Shown here one piece after another: positions 1 through 8,313 of a stretch of 64,000 nucleotides of DNA. The DNA is from Pontixanthobacter luteolus (GTDB lineage Bacteria; Pseudomonadota; Alphaproteobacteria; Sphingomonadales; Sphingomonadaceae). Position numbers and translations under genes: made by a program. Location of the stretch: positions 1,116,001 to 1,180,000 of the forward strand of contig NZ_WTYP01000001.1 of the NCBI RefSeq assembly GCF_009828095.1, read 5' to 3'. The notes under the pieces are model-generated. The model saw only the letters and a program-made list of their open reading frames with translations, did no database searches and was not told where the DNA came from. The first letter of the stretch is position 1. Every line of letters begins with the position of its first letter.

Positions 1-1939
1 CGTTCATGACATCGTCGTATTCAACAACCTGCTTGCGGATGTCGTAGTTGCGCGCTTCGACCTTTTTCTGAGCGGTTTCAATGGCTTTCGACAGCCATTT
101 TGAACCGATCGCTTCGCCGTCTTCGAGGTTGGAGTTCATCATCCGCGAAAACAGCGTGTCTGGCCCGAAGATGCGCAGCAGATCGTCTTCCAGGCACAGG
201 TAGAACCGGCTCAGGCCCGGATCTCCCTGACGCCCGGAACGCCCGCGCAGCTGGTTGTCGATACGGCGGCTTTCGTGCCGTTCGGTTGCCAGCACGAACA
301 GGCCGCCAGCTTCCTTGACCTTCTGCCGTTCGGCGCCGACTTCTTCCTCGATCTTCTGGATCGCGGCATCACGTTCCGGCCCTTCCGGCATACCGGCCAG
401 CTCGGCCTCGATACGGAATTCGACGTTGCCGCCCAGCTGAATATCGGTGCCGCGGCCCGCCATGTTGGTCGCGATGGTGACAGCGCCCAGGCGGCCTGCC
501 TGTGCAACGATATGCGCTTCACGTTCGTGGAAGCGGGCGTTCAGAACTTCGTGAGCGACGCCCTCTTTCTTGAGAAACTCTGCCAGCAATTCCGATTTCT
601 CGATGGAAACCGTACCCACCAGAACCGGTTGGCCAATCTCGTTCTTCTCGCGGATCGCCTTGGCAATGGCTGCGAACTTGTCTTGCGTGTTCTTGTAGAA
701 CTCGTCCTCTTCGTCGATCCGCTGGACCGGCTTGTTGGTCGGGATCTCGACCACGTTCATCTTGTAGATGTCCCAGAATTCGGACGCCTCCGTGGCAGCC
801 GTACCGGTCATGCCGGCTAGTTTTGGATACATCCGGAAATAGTTCTGGAAAGTGATCGAGGCCATCGTCTGGTTTTCAGGCTCGATCTTGACGCCTTCCT
901 TCGCCTCGACAGCCTGGTGCAGGCCATTGGACCACCGACGCCCGTCCATCATGCGGCCGGTAAATTCGTCGATGATGACGACCTTGTCGTCCTTAACGAT
1001 GTAGTCGGTATCGCGCTTGAACATATGGACGGCTTTCAGCGCCTGATCCATGTGATGCACGATCTGCGTGTTTTCGACGTCGTACAGATTGTCGGTTTCC
1101 AACAGGCCCCGCTCGATCAAGAGCTTCTCGATCTCTTCGGTGCCGTCTTCTGTCAGGCCGATATTTTTGCTCTTCTCGTCCTTCTCGTACCAGTCTTCAG
1201 GGATCTCCTTCACGATCGCGTCGATCGAGACGTAGAGATCGGTCTTGTCTTCGGTCGGGCCGGAGATGATCAGCGGGGTCCGCGCTTCGTCGATCAGGAT
1301 CGAGTCGACTTCATCGACAATTGCAAAATTGAAGGTCCGCTGGACCATCTGGTCACGGCTCTGCTTCATGTTGTCCCGCAGATAATCAAAACCGAATTCA
1401 TTGTTGGTGCCGTACGTAATGTCGGAACCATAAGCCTCGCGGCGCTCATACTCGCCCAGATTAGGCACGATCACGCCGACGGTCAGGCCCATCCACCGAT
1501 AGAGCTGGCCCATCCATTCCGCATCGCGGCTGGCGAGGTAATCATTGACGGTGACCACGTGGACACCCTTGCCCTCGACCGCATTGAGATAAACCGCCAG
1601 CGTCGCCACCAGCGTCTTGCCTTCACCCGTGCGCATTTCGGAGATTTCGCCGCGATGGAGCACGATGCCGCCAATCATCTGCACATCGAAATGGCGCATA
1701 CCCAGCACCCTGACGGATGCCTCGCGAACCGTCGCAAAAGCTTCCGGCAGAATATCGTCGAGGGTCTTGCCCTCTTCCAGCATAGCGCGGAATTTTACTG
1801 TCTGCGCCTGCAGTTCCTCGTCGCTCAGAGCCTGAATTTGAGGCTCCAGATCATTGATCTGATTGACGATTTTACCAAGCGATTTGACGTAACGATCGTT
1901 GGACGATCCGAATACGGATTTCAGGAGTGAATTGATCAT
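1..1939 (-). CDS. secA: Preprotein translocase ATPase SecA, partial (C-terminus beyond left edge)
   Basis: SecA is the motor ATPase that pushes unfolded preproteins through SecYEG. The visible 646 codons cover the N-terminal two thirds of a protein that is usually about 900 residues. The Walker A motif MRTGEGKT lies near residues 102-109 and the Walker B/DEAD-like [13 protein letters not shown] begins near 209. The preprotein cross-linking region and the second ATPase fold follow, with [11 protein letters not shown] and [13 protein letters not shown] visible. The start ATG (1939) begins [12 protein letters not shown], a typical SecA start, with a weak GAAAG in front. The frame runs open to base 1, so the linker and zinc-binding tail are simply outside the window; this is not a broken gene. 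A small secreted-protein gene lies 93 bases upstream on the same strand. Confidence 0.98.
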   Translation of the reverse strand, partial: MINSLLKSVFGSSNDRYVKSLGKIVNQINDLEPQIQALSDEELQAQTVKFRAMLEEGKTLDDILPEAFATVREASVRVLGMRHFDVQMIGGIVLHRGEISEMRTGEGKTLVATLAVYLNAVEGKGVHVVTVNDYLASRDAEWMGQLYRWMGLTVGVIVPNLGEYERREAYGSDITYGTNNEFGFDYLRDNMKQSRDQMVQRTFNFAIVDEVDSILIDEARTPLIISGPTEDKTDLYVSIDAIVKEIPEDWYEKDEKSKNIGLTEDGTEEIEKLLIERGLLETDNLYDVENTQIVHHMDQALKAVHMFKRDTDYIVKDDKVVIIDEFTGRMMDGRRWSNGLHQAVEAKEGVKIEPENQTMASITFQNYFRMYPKLAGMTGTAATEASEFWDIYKMNVVEIPTNKPVQRIDEEDEFYKNTQDKFAAIAKAIREKNEIGQPVLVGTVSIEKSELLAEFLKKEGVAHEVLNARFHEREAHIVAQAGRLGAVTIATNMAGRGTDIQLGGNVEFRIEAELAGMPEGPERDAAIQKIEEEVGAERQKVKEAGGLFVLATERHESRRIDNQLRGRSGRQGDPGLSRFYLCLEDDLLRIFGPDTLFSRMMNSNLEDGEAIGSKWLSKAIETAQKKVEARNYDIRKQVVEYDDVMN

Positions 1940-2032
1940 GCGAAGTCTTTCGAGAGACAGAATATGGAGAGGGCCGCCCCGGCGCAGCGCGCAGTGAGGC
2001 AGCAGAATTGGTTAGCCGGTTAAAGCTGGGCG

Positions 2033-2299
2033 CTATTCGTGCGCGCGGTCAGCACCGAACTGAACGGTCGGGATGAAGATTTTGACCGCTTTGCGCGTCT
2101 TGGCCCCGCGTTCGGATCCCGCAACACCTGCCGGGCCGCGACGCTTGGTATCGCAGGCGCACTGCACCTGTTTGCCAGGCTCGCTGACTTCCGCGCTGGC
2201 GACCTGTTCGCAAACACCGTTCGAAACGGCAGCGCCCACCGGCGTACCAACGGCGGCAAGTCCGGAAAGAAGCGCAAGAAAAGCGAGCAAACGGCGCAT
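2033..2299 (-). CDS. Small secreted hypothetical protein (88 aa)
   Basis: I do not recognise a family. The 88-residue product starts MRRLLAFLALLSG and has a clear Sec-type signal peptide, ending near residue 23 (VGA). The mature part is short, basic at its C-terminal end and holds three cysteines (VSNGVCEQ and QCACD), so disulphide formation in the periplasm is possible. The reading frame is open further upstream to 2437, but the longer version would bury the signal peptide and run into the divergent argJ start, so ATG 2299 is preferred. It lies just upstream of secA in the same direction and may be co-transcribed with it. It could be a lineage-specific protein. Confidence 0.5.
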   Translation of the reverse strand: MRRLLAFLALLSGLAAVGTPVGAAVSNGVCEQVASAEVSEPGKQVQCACDTKRRGPAGVAGSERGAKTRKAVKIFIPTVQFGADRAHE

Positions 2300-2397
2300 G
2301 GCATTCTTTATAGGTACGCCGCGCCGGATAGTCCACTGCGAGAAATTGCCAAGATGCGGATTGCGGGGACCACAACGAGTAACTAAGCGACAATGCC

Positions 2398-3624
2398 ATG
2401 GAACTTGCACGCTCTCCCTTGGCCACTCCCTTCCCAAAAATGCCGGAAATCGGCGGAGTAACCCTGCGCATCGCGCGTGCGAGGTACAAGGAATGGGACC
2501 GCGCCGACCTGACCTTTGCCGAATTTGCTGAAGGCACTGCGGTTGCCGGGGTATTTACACAGAGCGCGTGCCCGTCGAACGAAGTCGAAATGGGGCGAGA
2601 GCAGGTCAAGCACGGCAAGGCCCGGGCGCTGATCGTCAATGCGGGCAACGCAAACGCCTTCACCGGATACCGCGGCCGCGAAGCTGTCGAGCAGATCGCG
2701 GAACAGGTGGCCGCTCATCTCGATTGTGTACCTGCCGAAGTGTTCGTCAGTTCAACCGGGGTCATTGGCGTGCCTCTGCCGAAGGACAAGGCCCGCGATG
2801 GCGTGGACGCTGCGCTGAATGCGGAGCCGTGCAGCTGGGAAGACGCCGCGAACACGATTGCGACGACCGATACTTTCGCCAAAGGTGCCACGGCATCGGC
2901 GATGGTTGGCGGCACACGCGTCGAGATTTCCGCGATCATCAAGGGCAGCGGGATGATCGCGCCAGACATGGCAACCATGCTCGGCTACATCTTCACCGAC
3001 GCAGCAATCGACCCGGCATTCCTGCAGGAAATCCTGTCAGAAGCGAACCGGCGGACATTTTCGTGCATCACCGTCGATAGCGACACGTCGACCAGCGATA
3101 CCGTGCTGGCGTTCGCAACCGGCGCTGCGGGCAATGCGCCGATCAGATCCTATGACGATGACGGAGCGGACGCGTTCGCCGCGGCGCTTCACGATGTCTG
3201 CCTGCAGCTGGCGCAATCGGTCGTTCGTGACGGCGAAGGCGCAAGCAAATTCATCGAAATATCGGTGAGCGGCGCTGACAGCGACGAAAGCGCGCGGAAG
3301 ATCGGTTTGTCGGTGGCGAATTCTCCTCTGCTGAAGACGGCCATCGCCGGGCAGGACGCAAACTGGGGCCGCGTGGTCATGGCGGTTGGCAAGGCCGGCG
3401 AACCTGCCGACCGGGACAGGCTCTCGATCGGGTTCGGCGGGATCTGGGCCGCGAAAAACGGCCAACCCGTTCCTGACTATGACGAAGAGCCTGTCGCAAG
3501 ACATTTGCAGGGGCAGGACATAACTATAGAAATCGACATCGGAATTGGCGGCGGCAGCGCGACAGTCTGGACCTGCGATCTGACCCACGGATATATCGAC
3601 ATCAACGCGGATTACAGATCGTGA
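2398..3624 (+). CDS. argJ: Glutamate N-acetyltransferase / ornithine acetyltransferase ArgJ
   Basis: ArgJ moves the acetyl group from N-acetylornithine to glutamate, closing the cyclic arginine pathway; in many bacteria it can also use acetyl-CoA. The 408-residue protein has the family signature KGSGMIAPDMATML, whose Thr193 is the nucleophile exposed by self-cleavage into alpha and beta chains. The GNANAFTG and TGVIGVPLP segments of the alpha chain and the SKFIEI/GRVVMAVGK segments of the beta chain are also visible. It overlaps the next gene by four bases (GTGA), so the two are probably translated together. Upstream is a 98-base divergent gap shared with the small secreted-protein gene; no strong Shine-Dalgarno is seen before the ATG. 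Confidence 0.97.
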   Translation: MELARSPLATPFPKMPEIGGVTLRIARARYKEWDRADLTFAEFAEGTAVAGVFTQSACPSNEVEMGREQVKHGKARALIVNAGNANAFTGYRGREAVEQIAEQVAAHLDCVPAEVFVSSTGVIGVPLPKDKARDGVDAALNAEPCSWEDAANTIATTDTFAKGATASAMVGGTRVEISAIIKGSGMIAPDMATMLGYIFTDAAIDPAFLQEILSEANRRTFSCITVDSDTSTSDTVLAFATGAAGNAPIRSYDDDGADAFAAALHDVCLQLAQSVVRDGEGASKFIEISVSGADSDESARKIGLSVANSPLLKTAIAGQDANWGRVVMAVGKAGEPADRDRLSIGFGGIWAAKNGQPVPDYDEEPVARHLQGQDITIEIDIGIGGGSATVWTCDLTHGYIDINADYRS

Positions 3625-4421
3625 AATCACTGAACGAAGCCATGCGCGAACTGCTGGTCCGTGTTTCGGAGACAGCAATTCTGCCCCGTTACCAGAACCT
3701 GACGCAGAGCGAGATTGCCGACAAGGGCAAGAACGAGCTGGTCACAGTCGCTGACCGTGAGGCAGAGGTCATGCTGGCAGAAGGATTGGGAGCGATCCTG
3801 CCCGGCCTCGCGATTGTCGGCGAAGAGGCTAGCGAAGCAGACCCGTCTGTTCTCGACGGCCTGTCGCAGCAGTGCTGGATTATTGACCCCATCGACGGGA
3901 CGGGAAACTTTGCCAGCGGCAAGCCGCCATTCGGCATCCTAATCGCACTATGCGAGGGTGGTCTGACACAGGCTGGATGGATCTACGATCCGCTCGAAGG
4001 CCGGTTCTGCCATGCGCACCGGGGCGAAGGTGCGTTCATTGACGGTGAACGCATAACCGCCCGCACTACCGGACAGACACCGCCGATCGCGGGTATCTCG
4101 ACCCTGTTCATGGAAGACGGTTTGCGTGAAAAGGTGCAGCAGCATATCGCGCCGCATTATTCGCTGGTCGACATTCCGCGCTGTGCAGCGGAACAATATC
4201 CGCGGCTAGCGCTAGGCACTAACGACGTCAGCATATTCAACCGCACGCTGCCGTGGGATCATGCCGCAGGCGTACTTTGGCTCAACGAAGCGGGCGGCAA
4301 GGCGGCTCGCAACGATGGCAGCGAATACCGCGTGGACGAATGGGATCGTCCGGGCCTGATCGGCGCGGCCAGCCCATCCTTGTGGGACGAGCTGGCCGAA
4401 CGGGTTGCCTTGATCAGCTAA
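3621..4421 (+). CDS. Inositol-monophosphatase-family phosphatase, probable histidinol-phosphatase HisN
   Basis: This 266-residue enzyme belongs to the Mg-dependent, Li-sensitive phosphatase family. The metal-binding motifs are present: GEE at 67-69, IIDPIDGTGNF with Asp89 and Asp92-Gly-Thr94, and the distal PWDHAAG with Asp213. In alphaproteobacteria, family members next to amino-acid genes are often HisN-type histidinol-phosphatases, but inositol-1-phosphatase, CysQ-like and archaeal-type FBPase activities use the same fold, and sequence alone does not separate them. The GTG start overlaps the argJ stop (GTGA), which fixes the start and argues for coupling. The gene ends only 9 bases from the convergent trxA. 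Confidence 0.85.
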   Translation: MKSLNEAMRELLVRVSETAILPRYQNLTQSEIADKGKNELVTVADREAEVMLAEGLGAILPGLAIVGEEASEADPSVLDGLSQQCWIIDPIDGTGNFASGKPPFGILIALCEGGLTQAGWIYDPLEGRFCHAHRGEGAFIDGERITARTTGQTPPIAGISTLFMEDGLREKVQQHIAPHYSLVDIPRCAAEQYPRLALGTNDVSIFNRTLPWDHAAGVLWLNEAGGKAARNDGSEYRVDEWDRPGLIGAASPSLWDELAERVALIS

Positions 4422-4430
4422 AAGAGAACT

Positions 4431-4751
4431 TTAGAGCTCGCTTTCAATCCAGCCCTTTAGCTGGCTTTTCGGCGCTGCGCCCAATTTCTGCGCGACAGCT
4501 TTGCCGTCCTTGAAAAGGACCATGAGCGGGATCGACTGGACACCGATTTCACCCGGAATGCCGGTGTTTTCCATGATATCCATCTTGGCGATGGTGACCT
4601 TGTCGGAGAGCTCTTCGCTGATTTCTTCAAGCGAGGGGCCGATCATTTTGCATGGTCCGCACCATTCGGCCCAGAAATCGACCAGCACGGGCTTGTCGGA
4701 TTCGAGTACGTCGGTTTTGAAACTTTCATCGGTGACGTTGATTGTCGCCAT
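4431..4751 (-). CDS. trxA: Thioredoxin TrxA
   Basis: This is a 106-residue cytoplasmic thioredoxin, the usual length, with the active site WCGPCK (Cys31 and Cys34) and the cis-proline loop SIPLMVLFKDG. It reduces protein disulphides and serves ribonucleotide reductase and methionine sulphoxide reductases. The start chosen, MATINVTDES, has AGGAG nine bases upstream; a longer open frame to 4805 has no support and would overlap the upstream addA end. It lies last in the divL-tsaE-amgK-murU-addB-addA-trxA set, 46 bases after addA, and may use that operon's transcript or its own promoter. Confidence 0.97.
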   Translation of the reverse strand: MATINVTDESFKTDVLESDKPVLVDFWAEWCGPCKMIGPSLEEISEELSDKVTIAKMDIMENTGIPGEIGVQSIPLMVLFKDGKAVAQKLGAAPKSQLKGWIESEL

Positions 4752-4797
4752 GGTAAATCTCCTGTTCTGTTGTGCCCTATCTAGGCACGAAGCATAT

Positions 4798-7700
4798 TTA
4801 CTCAACGTCCATTGGCGGAAAGCTTTCCTGCCTTGTGGACAAACGCGACTTGCCTGCCGCCATCATCTCGGCCGGAATCTCGATGAGTTTAGGGGTCTGA
4901 GTATAGAGCAATGCGGCCCTGACCGCCTTGTCTGGATAGATCGCCTGCAATGCTGCGCCGTAAGCTGACATCTGGCGGATTGTCGCCTCGGGCACTTGTG
5001 AAAGCGTTTCGGGCGGGCGGCGCGCAGTCTTGAAATCGACAACCGTGACCTCGCTGGCGGTCACCAGAAGACGGTCGGCGATCCCAGCGACTACCTGCCC
5101 ATCGACGGTTGCCGCCAGAGGAACCTCTGCCAAGGCCTGGTCGGAAAACAACGCTGCGAACGACGCGTCGCCAATCACCCGGATCGCGGCGAGAGCGATC
5201 TCATCCCGCGCAGGTCCGGAAAGGTCGGCTGCATGCACGGCCAGCCATTTCTCGGCGCGATCGTTCCTTTCCTCAACGGCGACATCGGGCAGCCTTTCCA
5301 GCAATTTGTGGATCAAGACGCCGCGCCGGGCTGCCTCGCGAACCGCATCTGGGGGAAGCGGCGGGTCGGCTGCTTGCTCCTCGCCCACAGCCGAAGGTGC
5401 CAATGGCCGAGGCGGGCGCGGTTCGGGCCCGATCGGCGTGGTGACCCAATCCGGCAGGGAAACGGAACGAGCCGAATGAGCGTCAGGTGTCTGACCACCG
5501 GATACCGGCTCGGGGCGTCTGCCCCAGACGCGGTAACTGCCGAACGCAGTACCCTCCTCGCTTTCCTCTGGCATCAGCGATTCGAGCCGCGCATACCAGC
5601 TGTCGGGCGCAGGGATTTTCTCCGTCTTGCCCAGCGCGCCGCCGACAAACAGCGCTTCTTCCGCACGGGTCATCGCCACGTAAAGCAGACGCCAGTGTTC
5701 TTCCCGGCCAATCGCCATGGAAGCTTCCTTGGCCTCACGCACAGGATCGATCATCTCGTCCGTTCTGAGCGAAAGTACCGGCACTTCAATCTCGCCGCCG
5801 CCCGCCCTTTTCTCTGTCAGGGTCACGCCGCCGACGTCCGAATTGTCGGGGTTCCCGGTCGCATCGGCCAAAATCACGATCGGTGCCTGAAGCCCCTTTG
5901 AACCGTGCACAGTCATGACACGGACCAGCCCCTCACTCGCCCCGGCTTCGCGTTTCAGATCGCTTTCACTGGCATCGAACCACTGGATAAAACCCTGCAA
6001 ACTGGCGGTGTGAACCGAACTGTATCCCAAAGCCGCATTGAGCAATTCATCGATCGGATCATTCGCCTCTTTCCCAAGACGCGCGATAAGTTTCTTTCTG
6101 CCTTGCCATGGTCCCAGCAGCATCCAGTGGAGCAGCGCCTGTGGCGGCTCGAAATCGGCCAGCCGAAGCAAATCGCGCAGCCGGTCCGCGGTTTCTACCG
6201 CCAGCGGCGCATCGCTTTTCCTGATATGATCCCACAGGCGCACATTCTGATCGCGCCAGGCGTGCTGAAGCAAATCTTCCTGCGACCACCCGATCAGGGG
6301 AGACACCAGCAGGTTCGCCAATTCCAGATCGTCCAGCGGCTGCGCAGCAAACCGCAGGGCTGCCATCAGATCCTTGACCGCAAGCGGTTCACCCAGCCGC
6401 AGGCGGTCGACCCCCGCAACGGGAATGCCTCTGGCATAAAGCCGCGCCACGATCAGTCCGGCCAGTTCCTTGCGCTTGCGGACCAGCACCATGATATCGC
6501 CCGGTCCGGCATTCCTCGGCGTGCCGCCCTTGACCAGCGGATATCCGTGATCGAGCCAGTCCCTGACCTGATTGGCAATCGCGTCCGCCATGCGGCGTTC
6601 AGACCCGGTCACGCGCAGTTCGGTGCCATCATTGTCGTTGCTTGTGGCTGCATCGTCGTCCGCCGGGGCGGCGCTGATCGGTTTCCATAAAACGACTTCG
6701 CCCGGCCGCTCGTCACCTTTGTGTTTTCCGGGATCTCGGGTCAGGCCGAATGCCTTGATCCCGATCTTTTCAATCACCGCATCGACGAAATCGAGCACCG
6801 GCTGCGCCGTGCGATATGACCTGCCCAGCCCCAGTTTGAGCAATTCGCGGACATCGTTACCACCGCGGATTTGAGCTGCATTGTCCGCTGCCGCCGACAT
6901 TTCCTTATCAAAATGCTCGCGCGCGATCTCGAAGTTTTCAGGGCTGGTCCCCTGAAATCCGAAGATCGCCTGCTTGTAATCACCGACAACAAATATGGTT
7001 CGCAGCTTGTCATCATGCTGCCCTTCTCCGGCGAAGAAATCCCCGGTTAGCGCGCGAATAATTGACCACTGCGCCTCGTTGGTATCCTGCGCTTCATCGA
7101 TCAGGAGGTGGTCGAAACGGCGGTCCAGCTTGTAGCGTATCCAGTCGGCCATATCCGACCGCGAAAGGAGCATCGCGGCGCGGCGGATCTGATCATCGAA
7201 ATCGATGAAGCCTTCCCGGCTTTTCGCCTCTTCCCAGCGCAGCGCGAACCGCCGCCCGACGCGCAATGCGGGTGCCAGGCGGTCAGCGAACTCGAACCGC
7301 ATTCGCATCTCGGTGATCTTCGAAATCGAATCCAGAGCGCGATCTGTCACGGCCTGGTAATCAGGTTCGTGTTTCACGATGGAAGCAAGCCACCGCGGAG
7401 CCTTGGATTTGGTGAAAATCCCATCGTTCAGCTCATCGATCTTCTCGAGCCGAACTTTCGGGCTCGCTGCCAACCAATCTGCGATCGCGTCAGCAATCTT
7501 GAGACCGGTCGGCCTGCCCCACGACACTGCCGCAGCAGCGCATTGCTTCAGCGCGTCGACGTCGAAATTCTCATCCATGCACAGTTCAGCCAAATCTTCT
7601 GGCTTTGCATCAACGCCCAGACCCAACAGACTCTTGACGCGCGGCATGAGGTCATCCGGCCAAGCGTCCGGTCCGAACCACAATTCGCGCGCATTGGCAC

Positions 7701-8313
7701 ACCGCATCAACCATGCCTGCGTCTTGTCCGCGGCCATCTGGATGCTGAGCATGGCGAGAGAATCCAGCAGGTCGGTTTCGCCTGCACTTTCCCATTCGAC
7801 CAGCATGTCGGCCAGCACATCATGGGCGAGCAGCTCACGGTCGCGATCTTCCATCGCCCTGGTGCCCGGAGCCAGTCCTGCTTCTTCTGGAAAAGCAGCC
7901 AGCAGCCACTGCGCGAACGCGTGGATTGTATCGATCCGAAGCCCGCCGCCGGGGCAATCGAGCACGCTGGCAAAAAGGCTGCGAGCGCGGCTTTGCGTTG
8001 CCTCGTCGATCGGGGCACCGATGGCCCGCAAATCCTTGGCCAGAACTTCCGGTTTCATGCGCACCCAGTTGGCAAGCACTTCGTTCACACGGGTCGCCAT
8101 TTCCGCTGCGCCAGCCTTGGTAAATGTCAGACACAGAATCTGCGACGGATCGACACTTTGGCGCAGCAGCAAACGCAAAACGCGGGCTGAGAGAACCTGG
8201 GTCTTGCCTGTGCCCGCCGATGCGGACAGCCAAACGCTCTCCTGCGGATCAACCGCCAGCGCCTGATTTTCCTGCAGCGGGAACACCCGGCCTGTTTTCG
8301 GTGCGCTGCTCAT
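4798..8313 (-). CDS. addA: Double-strand break repair helicase-nuclease AddA
   Basis: AddA is the UvrD/Rep-type helicase and nuclease subunit of AddAB, which processes double-strand ends to Chi-like sites and loads RecA. The 1171-residue protein has the Q-motif region (LQENQALA), Walker A (ASAGTGKT, 31-38), the LIDEAQDTN helicase motif II, later motifs such as RVMTVHGSKGLQAP and LLYVAMTRAEE, and a C-terminal RecB-family nuclease domain with VVDFKTARR. The start at MSSAPKTG overlaps the addB stop in an ATGA, preferred over an in-frame ATG 18 bases earlier. It acts in a complex with AddB, encoded directly upstream, and the pair replaces RecBCD in this lineage. Confidence 0.97.
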   Translation of the reverse strand: MSSAPKTGRVFPLQENQALAVDPQESVWLSASAGTGKTQVLSARVLRLLLRQSVDPSQILCLTFTKAGAAEMATRVNEVLANWVRMKPEVLAKDLRAIGAPIDEATQSRARSLFASVLDCPGGGLRIDTIHAFAQWLLAAFPEEAGLAPGTRAMEDRDRELLAHDVLADMLVEWESAGETDLLDSLAMLSIQMAADKTQAWLMRCANARELWFGPDAWPDDLMPRVKSLLGLGVDAKPEDLAELCMDENFDVDALKQCAAAAVSWGRPTGLKIADAIADWLAASPKVRLEKIDELNDGIFTKSKAPRWLASIVKHEPDYQAVTDRALDSISKITEMRMRFEFADRLAPALRVGRRFALRWEEAKSREGFIDFDDQIRRAAMLLSRSDMADWIRYKLDRRFDHLLIDEAQDTNEAQWSIIRALTGDFFAGEGQHDDKLRTIFVVGDYKQAIFGFQGTSPENFEIAREHFDKEMSAAADNAAQIRGGNDVRELLKLGLGRSYRTAQPVLDFVDAVIEKIGIKAFGLTRDPGKHKGDERPGEVVLWKPISAAPADDDAATSNDNDGTELRVTGSERRMADAIANQVRDWLDHGYPLVKGGTPRNAGPGDIMVLVRKRKELAGLIVARLYARGIPVAGVDRLRLGEPLAVKDLMAALRFAAQPLDDLELANLLVSPLIGWSQEDLLQHAWRDQNVRLWDHIRKSDAPLAVETADRLRDLLRLADFEPPQALLHWMLLGPWQGRKKLIARLGKEANDPIDELLNAALGYSSVHTASLQGFIQWFDASESDLKREAGASEGLVRVMTVHGSKGLQAPIVILADATGNPDNSDVGGVTLTEKRAGGGEIEVPVLSLRTDEMIDPVREAKEASMAIGREEHWRLLYVAMTRAEEALFVGGALGKTEKIPAPDSWYARLESLMPEESEEGTAFGSYRVWGRRPEPVSGGQTPDAHSARSVSLPDWVTTPIGPEPRPPRPLAPSAVGEEQAADPPLPPDAVREAARRGVLIHKLLERLPDVAVEERNDRAEKWLAVHAADLSGPARDEIALAAIRVIGDASFAALFSDQALAEVPLAATVDGQVVAGIADRLLVTASEVTVVDFKTARRPPETLSQVPEATIRQMSAYGAALQAIYPDKAVRAALLYTQTPKLIEIPAEMMAAGKSRLSTRQESFPPMDVE

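Noticed and set aside
917-1930. Long open frame on the plus strand (337 codons)
   Set aside because: It is the mirror of secA on the other strand; the secA frame has full motifs and continues off the edge.
7108-8190. Open frame on the plus strand opposite addA (360 codons)
   Set aside because: No recognisable motif; addA has helicase motifs on the other strand throughout.
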